Assembly (NCBI GenBank): GCA_022798855.1
Contig: JAAWNI010000123.1
Coordinates: 1 to 6,662, forward strand
From: Lawsonibacter sp.
Lineage (GTDB): Bacteria > Bacillota > Clostridia > Oscillospirales > Oscillospiraceae
Length of the DNA: 6,662 nt
Direction of reading: 5' to 3'
Shown: positions 1-6,080 of the stretch, piece by piece
Position numbering within the stretch: position 1 is the stretch's first letter
Layout of the letters: each line of letters begins with the position of its first letter
Position numbers and translations under genes: made by a program
The notes under the pieces: generated by a model
Databases searched by the model: none
The model's input: the letters and a program-made list of their open reading frames with translations, nothing else
What the model was told of the DNA's origin: nothing

Positions 1-129
1 GAGTATTATGAGATTTGTTTGCCACATACTTACATTCTCTACTCTTTTGCGCTGTTTTTCTACCCCCTTCTCTTGCTTTTAAACCTTGATTCGCATTATT
101 AACAAACCGATAACGATGCTGGGGTCGCC

Positions 130-158
130 TTGCTGCCAGGGGCCAGCAGAGTTATAAT
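130..158 (+). promoter_or_regulatory. Probable sigma-A-type promoter of the serine recombinase gene
   Basis: A perfect -10 hexamer TATAAT lies at 153-158. A 17-base spacer separates it from TTGCTG at 130-135, which matches only the first three bases of the -35 consensus. Transcription would begin near 165, giving a leader of about 28 bases that contains the ribosome binding site. The strong -10 with a poor -35 would suit a promoter that is regulated or of moderate strength; that last point is inference. Confidence 0.6.
131..148. promoter_or_regulatory. Imperfect inverted repeat between -35 and -10, possible operator
   Basis: TGCTGCC (131-137) faces GGCCAGCA (141-148), which reads TGCTGGCC on the other strand, so the arms match apart from one unpaired base. 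TGCTGG at 117-122 can also face CCAGCA at 143-148. The repeat fills the spacer of the recombinase promoter, where a bound repressor would block polymerase. No regulator gene is in the window, so an operator role is inference only. Confidence 0.25.
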
Positions 159-176
159 ATAAGCAGAATAACTGCG

Positions 177-184
177 AAAGGAGG
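177..184 (+). promoter_or_regulatory. Ribosome binding site of the serine recombinase
   Basis: AAAGGAGG is a near-complete Shine-Dalgarno sequence and ends 8 bases before the ATG at 193. It decides the start. The in-frame ATGs at codons 9 and 16 have no comparable site in front of them. Confidence 0.85.
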
Positions 185-192
185 CTTATTTT

Positions 193-1929
193 ATGAGCTT
201 TTCTACAGAAAACCCCATGCAGGCGCTCGCTAACAGGATGACGCCCAAATTCGCCGTGTCCTATCTTCGCGTATCCACACGAGGGCAGGCTGAGCGGGGC
301 GGTGGTGCGGATGAGGGCTTTTCTATCCCCGCCCAGCGTGAGGCCAACAAGAAAAAAGCCCTCTCTATGGGGGCGATTGTGGGCAAAGAGTTTGTTGACC
401 GTGGTGCGTCTGCCAAGTCCGCCGACCGTCCGGAGCTCCAAAAAATGCTGGAGTATGTCAAAGAGAACGTCGGCCGGGTGGATTATGTTATTGTCCACAA
501 GGTTGACCGTCTGGCCCGCAACCGGGGCGATGACATCGACATTATGCGCACTCTGCGGGAATACGGAGTGCAGCTGGTGTCTGCCTCGGAGAGTATTGAC
601 GATACCCCTGCCGGGATGCTACTCCATGGCATTATGAGTTCGATTGCGGAGTTTTACTCACAGAACCTGGCTACTGAGGTCAAAAAGGGTATGACAGAGA
701 AAGTGAAAAGCGGTGGAACCGTTGCCCGTGCTCCACTTGGTTACAACAATGTCCTGCAAATTGACGATAAAGGGCGTGAGGGACGAACCGTAGTCCTGGA
801 TGAGGAACGTGCGCCGCTCATTAAGCTCGCCTTTGAAGAATACGCCACAGGGAACTGGACTGTTGAGGCTTTAGCTGAATACCTTGCCGCCTGTGGGCTT
901 ACCACACGGGCACCCCCTAGAATCCCCTCAACTGAAATCAGCAAAAAATCTTTGTATCAAATTTTGATAAATCCCTATTACAAGGGAATTGTGGTCTACA
1001 AAAATGTGGAGTACAACGGGAACCACCCGCCCCTGGTCACTCCTGAACTATGGCAGACCGTACAGGACGTTATCGCCTCCCATGTCAATGGGGAACGAAC
1101 ACGTGAACATCCGCACTTCCTAAAAGGCAGTCTTTACTGCCGAAACTGCGGGTCGCGCATGATCATAAACTATACCAAGTCTCGTTCTGGCACTAGATAC
1201 CCCTATTTCGTTTGTGCCGGACGACATACTAAGCGAGTCAAGGACTGCAAACAGCGAGCTGTACTCATTTATGAGGTAGAACGACAAGTTGAGCAGATTT
1301 ACGAACGCTACTCCTTCCCGCTCGCTGTCCGTAAATATCTGGAGAATTTTTTGCAAGCCGGTATCCGGTCAGAACAAGAAAAATCCAAAGCTGAGTTGAA
1401 TGGCCTCCGCCGTGAGAAAGATAAGCTGGAGCGCCAGCGAAAGAAATTGCTGGAAGCCCATTACAATGATGCAATCCCACTCGACCTCTTGAAGAGTGAA
1501 CAACAAAAAATTACCAAGCAGCTGACCGCCATCGACCATGAAATAAAAGCACATGAGAAAGCTTCCGACTCGATTTTAGCGTGTTTAACAGATGCGATGG
1601 AACTGATTGAAGACTGCGGGAGGACATACCACATGGCAACCGACCAAATGAAGCGTATGTTAAATCAATCACTTTTCTCTAAACTGTGGATAGGGAGCGA
1701 TGGTCGCGTTACCGCCGAGTTTGCCGAACCATTCCGGACGATTATTGAGCCAGTTAAGGATATACTGGCTGAATACAACAAAGAAAAAACCCGTGGCACC
1801 GAAATGCTCACGGATTTCTTCTCTCGTTTGTCCAACCATATTCAAAAATTTTTTGCCGACGGTTGGAATAACGACTTTTTGGCACGCCCGAAGGGACTCG
1901 AACCCCCAACATTCAGAACCGGAATCTGA
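193..1929 (+). CDS. Large serine recombinase (site-specific integrase of a mobile element)
   Basis: This 578-residue protein should cut and rejoin DNA at attachment sites to integrate or excise its element through a covalent serine-DNA intermediate. The N-terminal resolvase/invertase catalytic domain (about 20-170) carries YLRVS with nucleophile Ser28 and Arg26, and VDRLARN with Arg106 and Arg109. The Recombinase domain follows (about 178-290, beginning ARAPLGY). A zinc ribbon has Cys316, Cys319, Cys341 and Cys352. A charged helical, probably coiled-coil stretch spans about 393-455. This order is the large serine integrase architecture (TndX/TnpX/phiC31 type), and the length is in the normal range. 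The start is fixed by AAAGGAGG 8 bases upstream. Codons 563-578 and the TGA lie antisense inside the tRNA-Arg gene, so the tail (RPKGLEPPTFRTGI) is tRNA-derived and probably not an evolved part of the enzyme. Base composition is more AT-rich than the downstream chromosome. The type of element (ICE, IME or prophage) cannot be told from this window. Confidence 0.95.
   Translation: MSFSTENPMQALANRMTPKFAVSYLRVSTRGQAERGGGADEGFSIPAQREANKKKALSMGAIVGKEFVDRGASAKSADRPELQKMLEYVKENVGRVDYVIVHKVDRLARNRGDDIDIMRTLREYGVQLVSASESIDDTPAGMLLHGIMSSIAEFYSQNLATEVKKGMTEKVKSGGTVARAPLGYNNVLQIDDKGREGRTVVLDEERAPLIKLAFEEYATGNWTVEALAEYLAACGLTTRAPPRIPSTEISKKSLYQILINPYYKGIVVYKNVEYNGNHPPLVTPELWQTVQDVIASHVNGERTREHPHFLKGSLYCRNCGSRMIINYTKSRSGTRYPYFVCAGRHTKRVKDCKQRAVLIYEVERQVEQIYERYSFPLAVRKYLENFLQAGIRSEQEKSKAELNGLRREKDKLERQRKKLLEAHYNDAIPLDLLKSEQQKITKQLTAIDHEIKAHEKASDSILACLTDAMELIEDCGRTYHMATDQMKRMLNQSLFSKLWIGSDGRVTAEFAEPFRTIIEPVKDILAEYNKEKTRGTEMLTDFFSRLSNHIQKFFADGWNNDFLARPKGLEPPTFRTGI
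1880..1929. other. Probable attachment-site junction (attL/attR) of the element in the tRNA-Arg 3' end
   Basis: The recombinase gene ends inside the 3' half of an intact tRNA, with the AT-rich element on the 3' side of the tRNA and the GC-rich chromosome on its 5' side. This is the usual layout of an element inserted at a tRNA 3' end. The exact crossover cannot be placed. Large serine integrases need only a 2-base core inside att sites of roughly 40-50 base pairs, and the second junction lies outside the window. The bounds given are the overlap of gene and tRNA, not a measured site. Confidence 0.5.
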
Positions 1930-1956
1930 CGCTCTATCCAATTGAACTACGGACGC
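1880..1956 (-). tRNA. tRNA-Arg, anticodon CCG
   Basis: Read on the minus strand, a complete 77-base cloverleaf with encoded CCA is present. The acceptor GCGTCCG (1956-1950) pairs with CGGGCGT (1890-1884) with G-U pairs tolerated. The D stem is GTTC/GAGC, the anticodon stem TCAGA/TCTGA, and the T arm has the conserved GGTTCGAGTCC. The seven-base anticodon loop TTCCGGT puts CCG at 1922-1920, reading the arginine codon CGG. G73 is at 1883 and CCA at 1882-1880. Its own promoter lies just upstream. The 3' half overlaps the end of the serine recombinase gene on the opposite strand, and no rho-independent terminator is visible just beyond the CCA. The gene looks intact, so the inserted element has preserved it. 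Confidence 0.96.
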
Positions 1957-1977
1957 ACATCTCTAAATGACTAAGTT

Positions 1978-2006
1978 AGTATAGCAGATTTACGGTCCGT
2001 TGTAAA
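1978..2006 (-). promoter_or_regulatory. Promoter of tRNA-Arg(CCG)
   Basis: On the minus strand TTTACA (2006-2001) and TATACT (1983-1978) are separated by exactly 17 bases. Each hexamer has one mismatch to consensus. Transcription would start near 1971, about 15 bases before the mature tRNA 5' end at 1956. It lies on the chromosomal side of the junction, so the tRNA keeps its own promoter after insertion. A small inverted repeat, ACTAA-G-TTAGT at 1970-1980, overlaps the -10/start region; its meaning is unknown. Confidence 0.75.
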
Positions 2007-2029
2007 GGGGTAAAATGGCAATTGGAGAG

Positions 2030-2049
2030 AAAAATTTCCGGAAAAATTT
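2030..2049 (-). terminator. Weak AT-rich hairpin with T-run after ftsH
   Basis: Starting inside the ftsH stop codon, the minus strand reads AAATTT (2049-2044), loop TTCCGG (2043-2038), AAATTT (2037-2032) and two further T. This gives a stem of six A-T pairs and a short T-run, a poor but possible rho-independent terminator. If it fails, ftsH transcripts read into the tRNA-Arg promoter region. Confidence 0.3.
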
Positions 2050-3937
2050 AGGGAAGATGATGCTGGTAGGGGGCAAACTCCTTGGCTAAGGGGTCATCAA
2101 AGACCTTGGCGAAGACCTCTCCATCCATCGTCTCATGGTCCAGCAGATATTGGGCGGTGATTTCCAGTTCCCGGCGGCAGCGGGTGAGGATCTCCTCGCA
2201 CCGGGTATATGCGGCATCGATCAGCGCGCGGACCTCCTCGTCAATAATGGCGGCCACCTCCTCGGAGTAGCTCTTGGCCTGGGCCATAGAGCGGCCGATA
2301 AACACCTCGTCGTGCCCGCTCTCAAAGGTTACGCTGCCCAGCCTGCCGCTCATGCCGTAACGCATCACCATATTGCGGGCGATGGAGGAAGCCCTTTGAA
2401 TATCGCTGCCCGCGCCGGTGGAGATATCCCCCAGGACCAGCTGTTCCGCCACCCGGCCGCCCAGACAGCGGGCGATCTGCTCTGTCAGCTCCTTTTTGGA
2501 CTGATAGGCCTTATCCTCATCGGGCAGGGAGATGGTCATACCGCCCGCCTGCCCCCGGGGGACGATGGTGATCTGATGGACCGGGTCGGCGGTGGACAGC
2601 TCGTGGATGACCACGGCGTGGCCCGCCTCGTGGTAGGCAGTCAGCTTCCTGGTGTGCTCAGTGACCACCCGGCTGCGCTTCTCCGGGCCGGCGATCACCT
2701 TCAGCATGGCCTGGTGGAGGTCGGACATGGTAATAAACCGCCGGTCCTCCCGGGCGGCCAGCAGGGCCGACTCATTGAGCAGGTTCTCCAGATCGGCCCC
2801 GGTAAAGCCGGAGGTGGCACGGGCCACATCCTTGAGCACCACATCCTCGGCCAGGGGCTTCTGGCGGGCGTGGACCTTTAAAATCTCCTCCCGGCCCTTG
2901 ATGTCGGGCAGCCCTACATAGATCTGCCGGTCAAACCGGCCGGGGCGCAGCAGGGCGGGGTCCAGAATATCCTGCCGGTTGGTGGCGGCCAGCACGATGA
3001 CCCCCTCGTTGGAGGCGAAGCCGTCCATCTCCACCAGCAGCTGGTTCAGGGTCTGTTCCCGCTCGTCGTGGCCGCCGCCCAGGCCCGCCCCGCGCTGGCG
3101 GCCCACGGCGTCGATCTCGTCAATAAAGACGATGGCGGGGGCGTCCTTTTTGGCCTGGTCGAAGAGGTCGCGCACACGGCCCGCGCCGACGCCCACATAG
3201 AGCTCCACAAAGTCGGAGCCGGAGATGGAGAGGAACTGCACGCCCGCCTCGCCGGCCACCGCCTTGGCGATGAGGGTCTTGCCGGTGCCCGGAGGGCCCA
3301 CCAGCAGCACGCCCTTGGGGATGCGGGCCCCCAGGGAGGTGAACTTCTGGGGGTCCCGGAGGAACTCCACAATCTCCTGGAGCTCCTCCTTCTCCTCGTC
3401 CGCGCCGGCCACATCGCCGAAGGTGATCTTCTTCTCCTGGTCGGACAGGGTCCGGGTGCGGGCGTGGCTGAACCGGGCGGCCCCGGGGTTTCCGCCGCCG
3501 CTGGAGACTCCCCCCCGCTGGCGCATCATCAGATACCAGAAAAAGCCCAGCACCACCGCCGCCACCAGGTAGGGGATCAGGTTGTACCACCAGGAGCCCT
3601 CCAACCCCGGCGGGTAGTCGTAGCCTTTCAGCACGCCGGATTCCAGCTGCTGGTTCACCAGCTCCCGCATGTCGCTGTAGAAGAGGATGGGGTTGGCCAT
3701 GTGGTAGACCAGCCGGAGGGGCTGGCCCCCGTCCTGGCCCCGGAGGGTCAGGGTGAGGGTCTTGTCCTCCAGGGTGAAGTACTCCACCCGCTCCTGGAGA
3801 AAGAGGGTGCGTATCTGGCTGTATGTGAGGGAGTCACCGCGGTCCATCTGCTGGAGGGCGGTGAAGGTAAAAAAGATCATCAGCGCCAACAGCAGATACA
3901 GCGTGATGTCCCGGGGGCCGAAGCGTCTCATAGGCAT
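2048..3937 (-). CDS. ftsH: ATP-dependent zinc metalloprotease FtsH
   Basis: FtsH is a membrane-anchored hexameric AAA+ protease that extracts and degrades misfolded membrane proteins and short-lived regulators, with its active sites facing the cytoplasm. All expected parts are present in 629 residues, close to the 637-647 of well-studied FtsH. Membrane segments lie at about 12-28 and 119-137, with an extracytoplasmic domain between. Walker A is GPPGTGKT (214-221) and Walker B FIDEID (271-276). The pore loop has Tyr247-Val248-Gly249, and the second region of homology ends RPGRFDR with arginine fingers Arg331 and Arg334. The zinc site is HEAGH (His436, Glu437, His440) with Asp512 as probable third ligand. 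The start ATG has AGGAAAGGA just upstream (3949-3941), and a second ATG two codons on is also possible. It lies 39 bases after hpt, so they are probably co-transcribed. In B. subtilis the same trio occurs, and TilS-HprT has been reported to activate ftsH there. Confidence 0.97.
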   Translation of the reverse strand: MPMRRFGPRDITLYLLLALMIFFTFTALQQMDRGDSLTYSQIRTLFLQERVEYFTLEDKTLTLTLRGQDGGQPLRLVYHMANPILFYSDMRELVNQQLESGVLKGYDYPPGLEGSWWYNLIPYLVAAVVLGFFWYLMMRQRGGVSSGGGNPGAARFSHARTRTLSDQEKKITFGDVAGADEEKEELQEIVEFLRDPQKFTSLGARIPKGVLLVGPPGTGKTLIAKAVAGEAGVQFLSISGSDFVELYVGVGAGRVRDLFDQAKKDAPAIVFIDEIDAVGRQRGAGLGGGHDEREQTLNQLLVEMDGFASNEGVIVLAATNRQDILDPALLRPGRFDRQIYVGLPDIKGREEILKVHARQKPLAEDVVLKDVARATSGFTGADLENLLNESALLAAREDRRFITMSDLHQAMLKVIAGPEKRSRVVTEHTRKLTAYHEAGHAVVIHELSTADPVHQITIVPRGQAGGMTISLPDEDKAYQSKKELTEQIARCLGGRVAEQLVLGDISTGAGSDIQRASSIARNMVMRYGMSGRLGSVTFESGHDEVFIGRSMAQAKSYSEEVAAIIDEEVRALIDAAYTRCEEILTRCRRELEITAQYLLDHETMDGEVFAKVFDDPLAKEFAPYQHHLP

Positions 3938-3958
3938 GAGTCCTTTCCTGGAAATAAG

Positions 3959-3973
3959 TGTAGGGGGGCCGCC
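3959..3973. repeat. Short TGTAGGG-type GC-rich motif in the hpt-ftsH gap
   Basis: The plus strand reads TGTAGGGGGGCCGCC in the 39-base gap. It begins with the same TGTAGGG that starts the inverted-repeat element before hpt (4542-4548) and resembles the GGGGCGGCC hairpin before tilS. It could be a remnant of the same repeat family, but it is short and GC-rich, so chance similarity is possible. Confidence 0.3.
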
Positions 3974-3976
3974 ATG

Positions 3977-4519
3977 CTACCCGCTGTAAACCTCGGGCTT
4001 CAAAATGCCGATATAGGGCAGGTTTCTGTATTTTTCCGCATAATCCAGGCCGTAGCCCACCACAAAGGCGTCTGGGATGGAGAAGCCGCTGTAGTGCAGC
4101 TCCACCGGCTTGACCCGGCGCTCCGGCTTGTCCAGCAGGGCGCACAGCCGGACAGAGGCGGGGCGGCGGTGCTCCAGAATATTCAGCAGATAGCTCAGGG
4201 TGTTGCCGCTGTCCAGGATGTCCTCCACCACGATGACATGGCGGCCGGTGATGTCCTCGGACAGGTCCTTGATGATCTGGATCTGCCCGCTGGAGGTGGT
4301 CCCGCTGCCGTAGGAGGACACCGACATGAAGTCCAGCGTGCATGGCAGCTCCACCGCGCGGCACAGGTCGGCCATGAAGACAAAAGAGCCCCGGAGGATT
4401 CCGATGAACATGACCTCCTTGCCGGCGTAGTCCGACTCGATCTGCCGGGCGATTTCACCCACCCGGTTTTTCAGCTGCTCCTCTGTAAATAATATCTCCT
4501 GAATATCTTTCTCTAACAT
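3977..4519 (-). CDS. hpt: Hypoxanthine phosphoribosyltransferase
   Basis: This cytoplasmic purine salvage enzyme transfers ribose-5-phosphate from PRPP to hypoxanthine (often also guanine), giving IMP or GMP. Its 180 residues are the normal family length. The diagnostic PRPP-binding motif VVEDILDSGNTL lies at 97-108, with Glu99-Asp100 and the likely catalytic base Asp103. The pyrophosphate loop is ILRGS (41-45), the flexible loop SSYGSGTTSSG (68-78), and the purine-contact lysine Lys131 is in DKPERR. The C-terminal block VGYGLDYAEKYRNLPYIG (154-171) is typical of bacterial Hpt. The ATG is preceded by AAAGGAAG, with 9 bases of spacing. The gene sits between tilS (108 bases upstream) and ftsH (39 bases downstream), as in Bacillus (there named hprT). 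A GC-rich inverted-repeat element occupies its leader and ends only a few bases before the ribosome binding site. Confidence 0.96.
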   Translation of the reverse strand: MLEKDIQEILFTEEQLKNRVGEIARQIESDYAGKEVMFIGILRGSFVFMADLCRAVELPCTLDFMSVSSYGSGTTSSGQIQIIKDLSEDITGRHVIVVEDILDSGNTLSYLLNILEHRRPASVRLCALLDKPERRVKPVELHYSGFSIPDAFVVGYGLDYAEKYRNLPYIGILKPEVYSG

Positions 4520-4539
4520 GGAAAATTTCTTCCTTTCAT

Positions 4540-4618
4540 TTTGTAGGGCGCGACGACCCCGGCGCGCCGTTTTTGAAAAAATACCGCAGCGGCGGGCCGA
4601 GTCGTCCCGCCCTACAAA
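4540..4618. repeat. 79-base intergenic inverted-repeat element (REP/MITE-like)
   Basis: The ends TTTGTAGGGCGCGACGAC (4540-4557) and GTCGTCCCGCCCTACAAA (4601-4618) are inverted copies matching at 17 of 18 bases. Similarity continues inward for about 10 more bases (CGGCGCGCCG against CGGCCCGCCG with one gap). The centre is an AT-rich TTTTTGAAAAA (4570-4580). It carries no coding sequence and fills most of the 108-base tilS-hpt gap, so it would form a strong stem in the transcript just before the hpt ribosome binding site. On the minus strand CCGC-CGCT-GCGG followed by TATTTTTT (about 4594-4576) is a weak terminator-like shape inside it. Whether it is multicopy or mobile cannot be seen here; no target-site duplication was identified. 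Confidence 0.65.
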
Positions 4619-4627
4619 GAAGCCCCA

Positions 4628-6034
4628 TCATTCCACAGAAGCGACTGTGATATGCCACGCCGGCCGGCCCTCTTTGGCGGCGAAGGCCCGGTCGGGGCCC
4701 AGGCCGGCCACGGCGGCCACCTGGCCCCCGCAGGTGAGGACGGGCAGCACCTCCCGCTGAAAACGGGGCAGTTTTTCCTCGATCATCCATTTTTTCACCG
4801 TCTTGCCCAGCCGCCCCGGGGGGGTGAGCCGGTCGCCGGTGCGGCGGGGGCGGAGCGCCAGCTCGGGCGCCTGCCGCCGGTCCAGCCAGAAGTCCCAAGG
4901 CCCCTGCATCTGGCCCCGGTAGTCCTCCTGGGCGCAGGAGACGCGCCAGGGGCCGCAGTCCAGCGCCCCCGGGAGGGGCAGGGGGCCCTCCTCCAGCGGC
5001 GGGGGCCCCAGGCGGGGGGCCAGCAGCAGCTGGCCGTAGGCCCGGCGGGCGTTGGTGCCGTGGGGCAGGTAGAGCTCCCCGGAGGGGTCCTGGCTCCGGC
5101 ACAGCCGAAGCAGTGCGGCCAGATGGGCGGCGGAACAGTTCTGGTCCCCGCCCCACAGCCGGCCCAGCAGCAGCCGGAGGGCCCGGCTGGCGATGGGGTC
5201 CGGGGCGTTGGCGACGGCCCCCGCATCGATGGCCAGCCCCCCGTCCCGGGGGGCGGCCCGGTCCGCCACGTCCTGGGCCAAACTGGTGAGGCAGGCCTCG
5301 TCCGACCGGAGGAGGGCGGCGGTGTTCACCAGACGAGCGGCAAAGCCGGGGGCCACGTCCTCCAGCACCGGGAGGACCTGATGGCGGATGCGGTTGCGGG
5401 TGTAGCCGTCGCTGGCGTTGGAGCTGTCCTCCATGTGGGGCAGGCAGTGGTGGGCGAGGTAGTCCTCCACCTGCTGGCGGCTGGCGGTGAGAAGGGGGCG
5501 GACGATGCCCTCCCGCCTGGGGGGGATGCCCCCCAGGCCCCGCAGGCCGGACCCCCGGGCCAGATGGAAGAGGATGGTTTCCACATTGTCATTGGCGGTG
5601 TGGGCGGTGGCGATGAGGCCGGCACCCGCTTCCGCCGCCGCACGGCGGAGAAAGGCGTAGCGCATGTCCCGGGCAGTCTCCTCAATGCCCCTCCCCTGGA
5701 TGCGGGCTTGTCCGGCCACGTCGCCGGAGTCCATGTACAGGGCGACGGCGGGGAGCACACGGCCGTCGGCCAGGCGGTGCCGCCCGCAGCACAGGTGGAC
5801 AAACTGGTCCACAAAGGCGGCGTCCCGGTTGGACTCCTCCCCCCGCAGCTGATGGTTGTAGTGGGCGGCGGCCAGCTGGAAGTCCAGCTTGGCCCGCAGG
5901 CAGTACAGGACGTGGAGCATGGCGACGGAGTCCGCCCCCCCGGACACGGCGCACAGCACCTTGGACCCGGCTGGGATCAGGTCCTGCTCCCGAATAAAGT
6001 TTTCAACGGTTTTCAGCAATGACAGGACCTCCAT
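4628..6034 (-). CDS. tilS: tRNA(Ile)-lysidine synthetase TilS
   Basis: TilS uses ATP and lysine to convert C34 of tRNA-Ile(CAU) to lysidine, changing the tRNA from methionine to isoleucine identity and AUG to AUA reading. From the ATG the protein has 468 residues, a usual length for the two-domain form. The N-type ATP pyrophosphatase domain has the PP-loop SGGADS (31-36), AHYNHQLRG (57-65), ARDMRYAFL (121-129), ATAHTANDNVET (142-153) and TRNRIRH (212-218). The C-terminal domain is recognisable by LRPRRTGDRLTP (394-405) and the following KKWMIEEKLPRFQRE. The frame stays open 63 codons upstream to 6223, but that part overlaps the preceding gene and does not resemble TilS. The ATG at 6034 has no Shine-Dalgarno. 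A TTG at 6019, preceded by GGAGG at 8 bases, gives 463 residues and may be the true start. It heads the tilS-hpt-ftsH cluster. Confidence 0.94.
   Translation of the reverse strand: MEVLSLLKTVENFIREQDLIPAGSKVLCAVSGGADSVAMLHVLYCLRAKLDFQLAAAHYNHQLRGEESNRDAAFVDQFVHLCCGRHRLADGRVLPAVALYMDSGDVAGQARIQGRGIEETARDMRYAFLRRAAAEAGAGLIATAHTANDNVETILFHLARGSGLRGLGGIPPRREGIVRPLLTASRQQVEDYLAHHCLPHMEDSSNASDGYTRNRIRHQVLPVLEDVAPGFAARLVNTAALLRSDEACLTSLAQDVADRAAPRDGGLAIDAGAVANAPDPIASRALRLLLGRLWGGDQNCSAAHLAALLRLCRSQDPSGELYLPHGTNARRAYGQLLLAPRLGPPPLEEGPLPLPGALDCGPWRVSCAQEDYRGQMQGPWDFWLDRRQAPELALRPRRTGDRLTPPGRLGKTVKKWMIEEKLPRFQREVLPVLTCGGQVAAVAGLGPDRAFAAKEGRPAWHITVASVE
6028..6032 (-). promoter_or_regulatory. Ribosome binding site favouring a TTG start for tilS at 6019
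   Basis: On the minus strand GGAGG at 6032-6028 stands 8 bases before the in-frame TTG at 6019-6017. It overlaps the first codons counted from the ATG at 6034, which itself has only an AT-rich stretch and a GC hairpin upstream. Starting at TTG gives a TilS N-terminus of about 25 residues before the PP-loop, typical of the family. Confidence 0.5.
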
Positions 6035-6043
6035 TTTATGTCG

Positions 6044-6062
6044 GGGCGGCCCTTGGCCGCCC
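6044..6062. repeat. Perfect GC-rich hairpin just upstream of tilS
   Basis: GGGCGGCC (6044-6051), loop CTT (6052-6054) and GGCCGCCC (6055-6062) form a perfect 8-base-pair stem in the 46-base gap before tilS. No T-run follows on the minus strand, so it does not look like a terminator. It ends 9 bases before the ATG at 6034 and could affect translation start or RNA stability. The sequence before it on the plus strand (TGTCGGGG) recalls the TGTAGGG ends of the element before hpt. Confidence 0.6.
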
Positions 6063-6080
6063 GCCGTTTGTGGACGGGGC

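Noticed and set aside
1..102. Open frame from the left edge ending at TAA 100-102 (hydrophobic, Leu/Tyr/Phe-rich), as the tail of an upstream gene
   Set aside because: Only 33 codons are visible with no recognisable motif. The composition is what AT-rich pyrimidine-rich DNA would give by chance, and another frame is open for nearly as long. I cannot support a gene in 1-129.
79..498. 139-codon minus-strand frame over the recombinase 5' end and promoter
   Set aside because: Antisense to the conserved catalytic domain, with no recognisable motif; a shadow frame.
243..1929. Short-form resolvase/invertase (Tn3 or Hin type)
   Set aside because: The additional Recombinase domain, four-cysteine zinc ribbon and coiled coil after the catalytic domain identify the large serine integrase class.
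3160..3215. FtsH pore region differs from the usual FVG/ASRVRD (here YVG and AGRVRD) as a sign of altered function
   Set aside because: Phe to Tyr keeps the aromatic pore residue and Ser to Gly is mild. All ATPase and zinc residues are intact, so an ordinary FtsH is the best reading.
3068..4492. 474-codon open frame on the plus strand opposite ftsH and hpt
   Set aside because: It lies entirely antisense to two well-conserved genes and crosses from one into the other. Its predicted protein is low-complexity (Gly, Ala, Val, His, Gln), as expected for a shadow frame in GC-rich DNA.
4560..4575. CGGCGCGCCG palindrome followed by TTTTT as a plus-strand terminator
   Set aside because: No plus-strand gene precedes it. 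It is explained by the internal part of the inverted-repeat element.
4652..6022. 456-codon open frame on the plus strand opposite tilS
   Set aside because: It is almost exactly the mirror of tilS, with repetitive Gly/Ala/Pro/Gln composition and no domain. It is a high-GC shadow frame.
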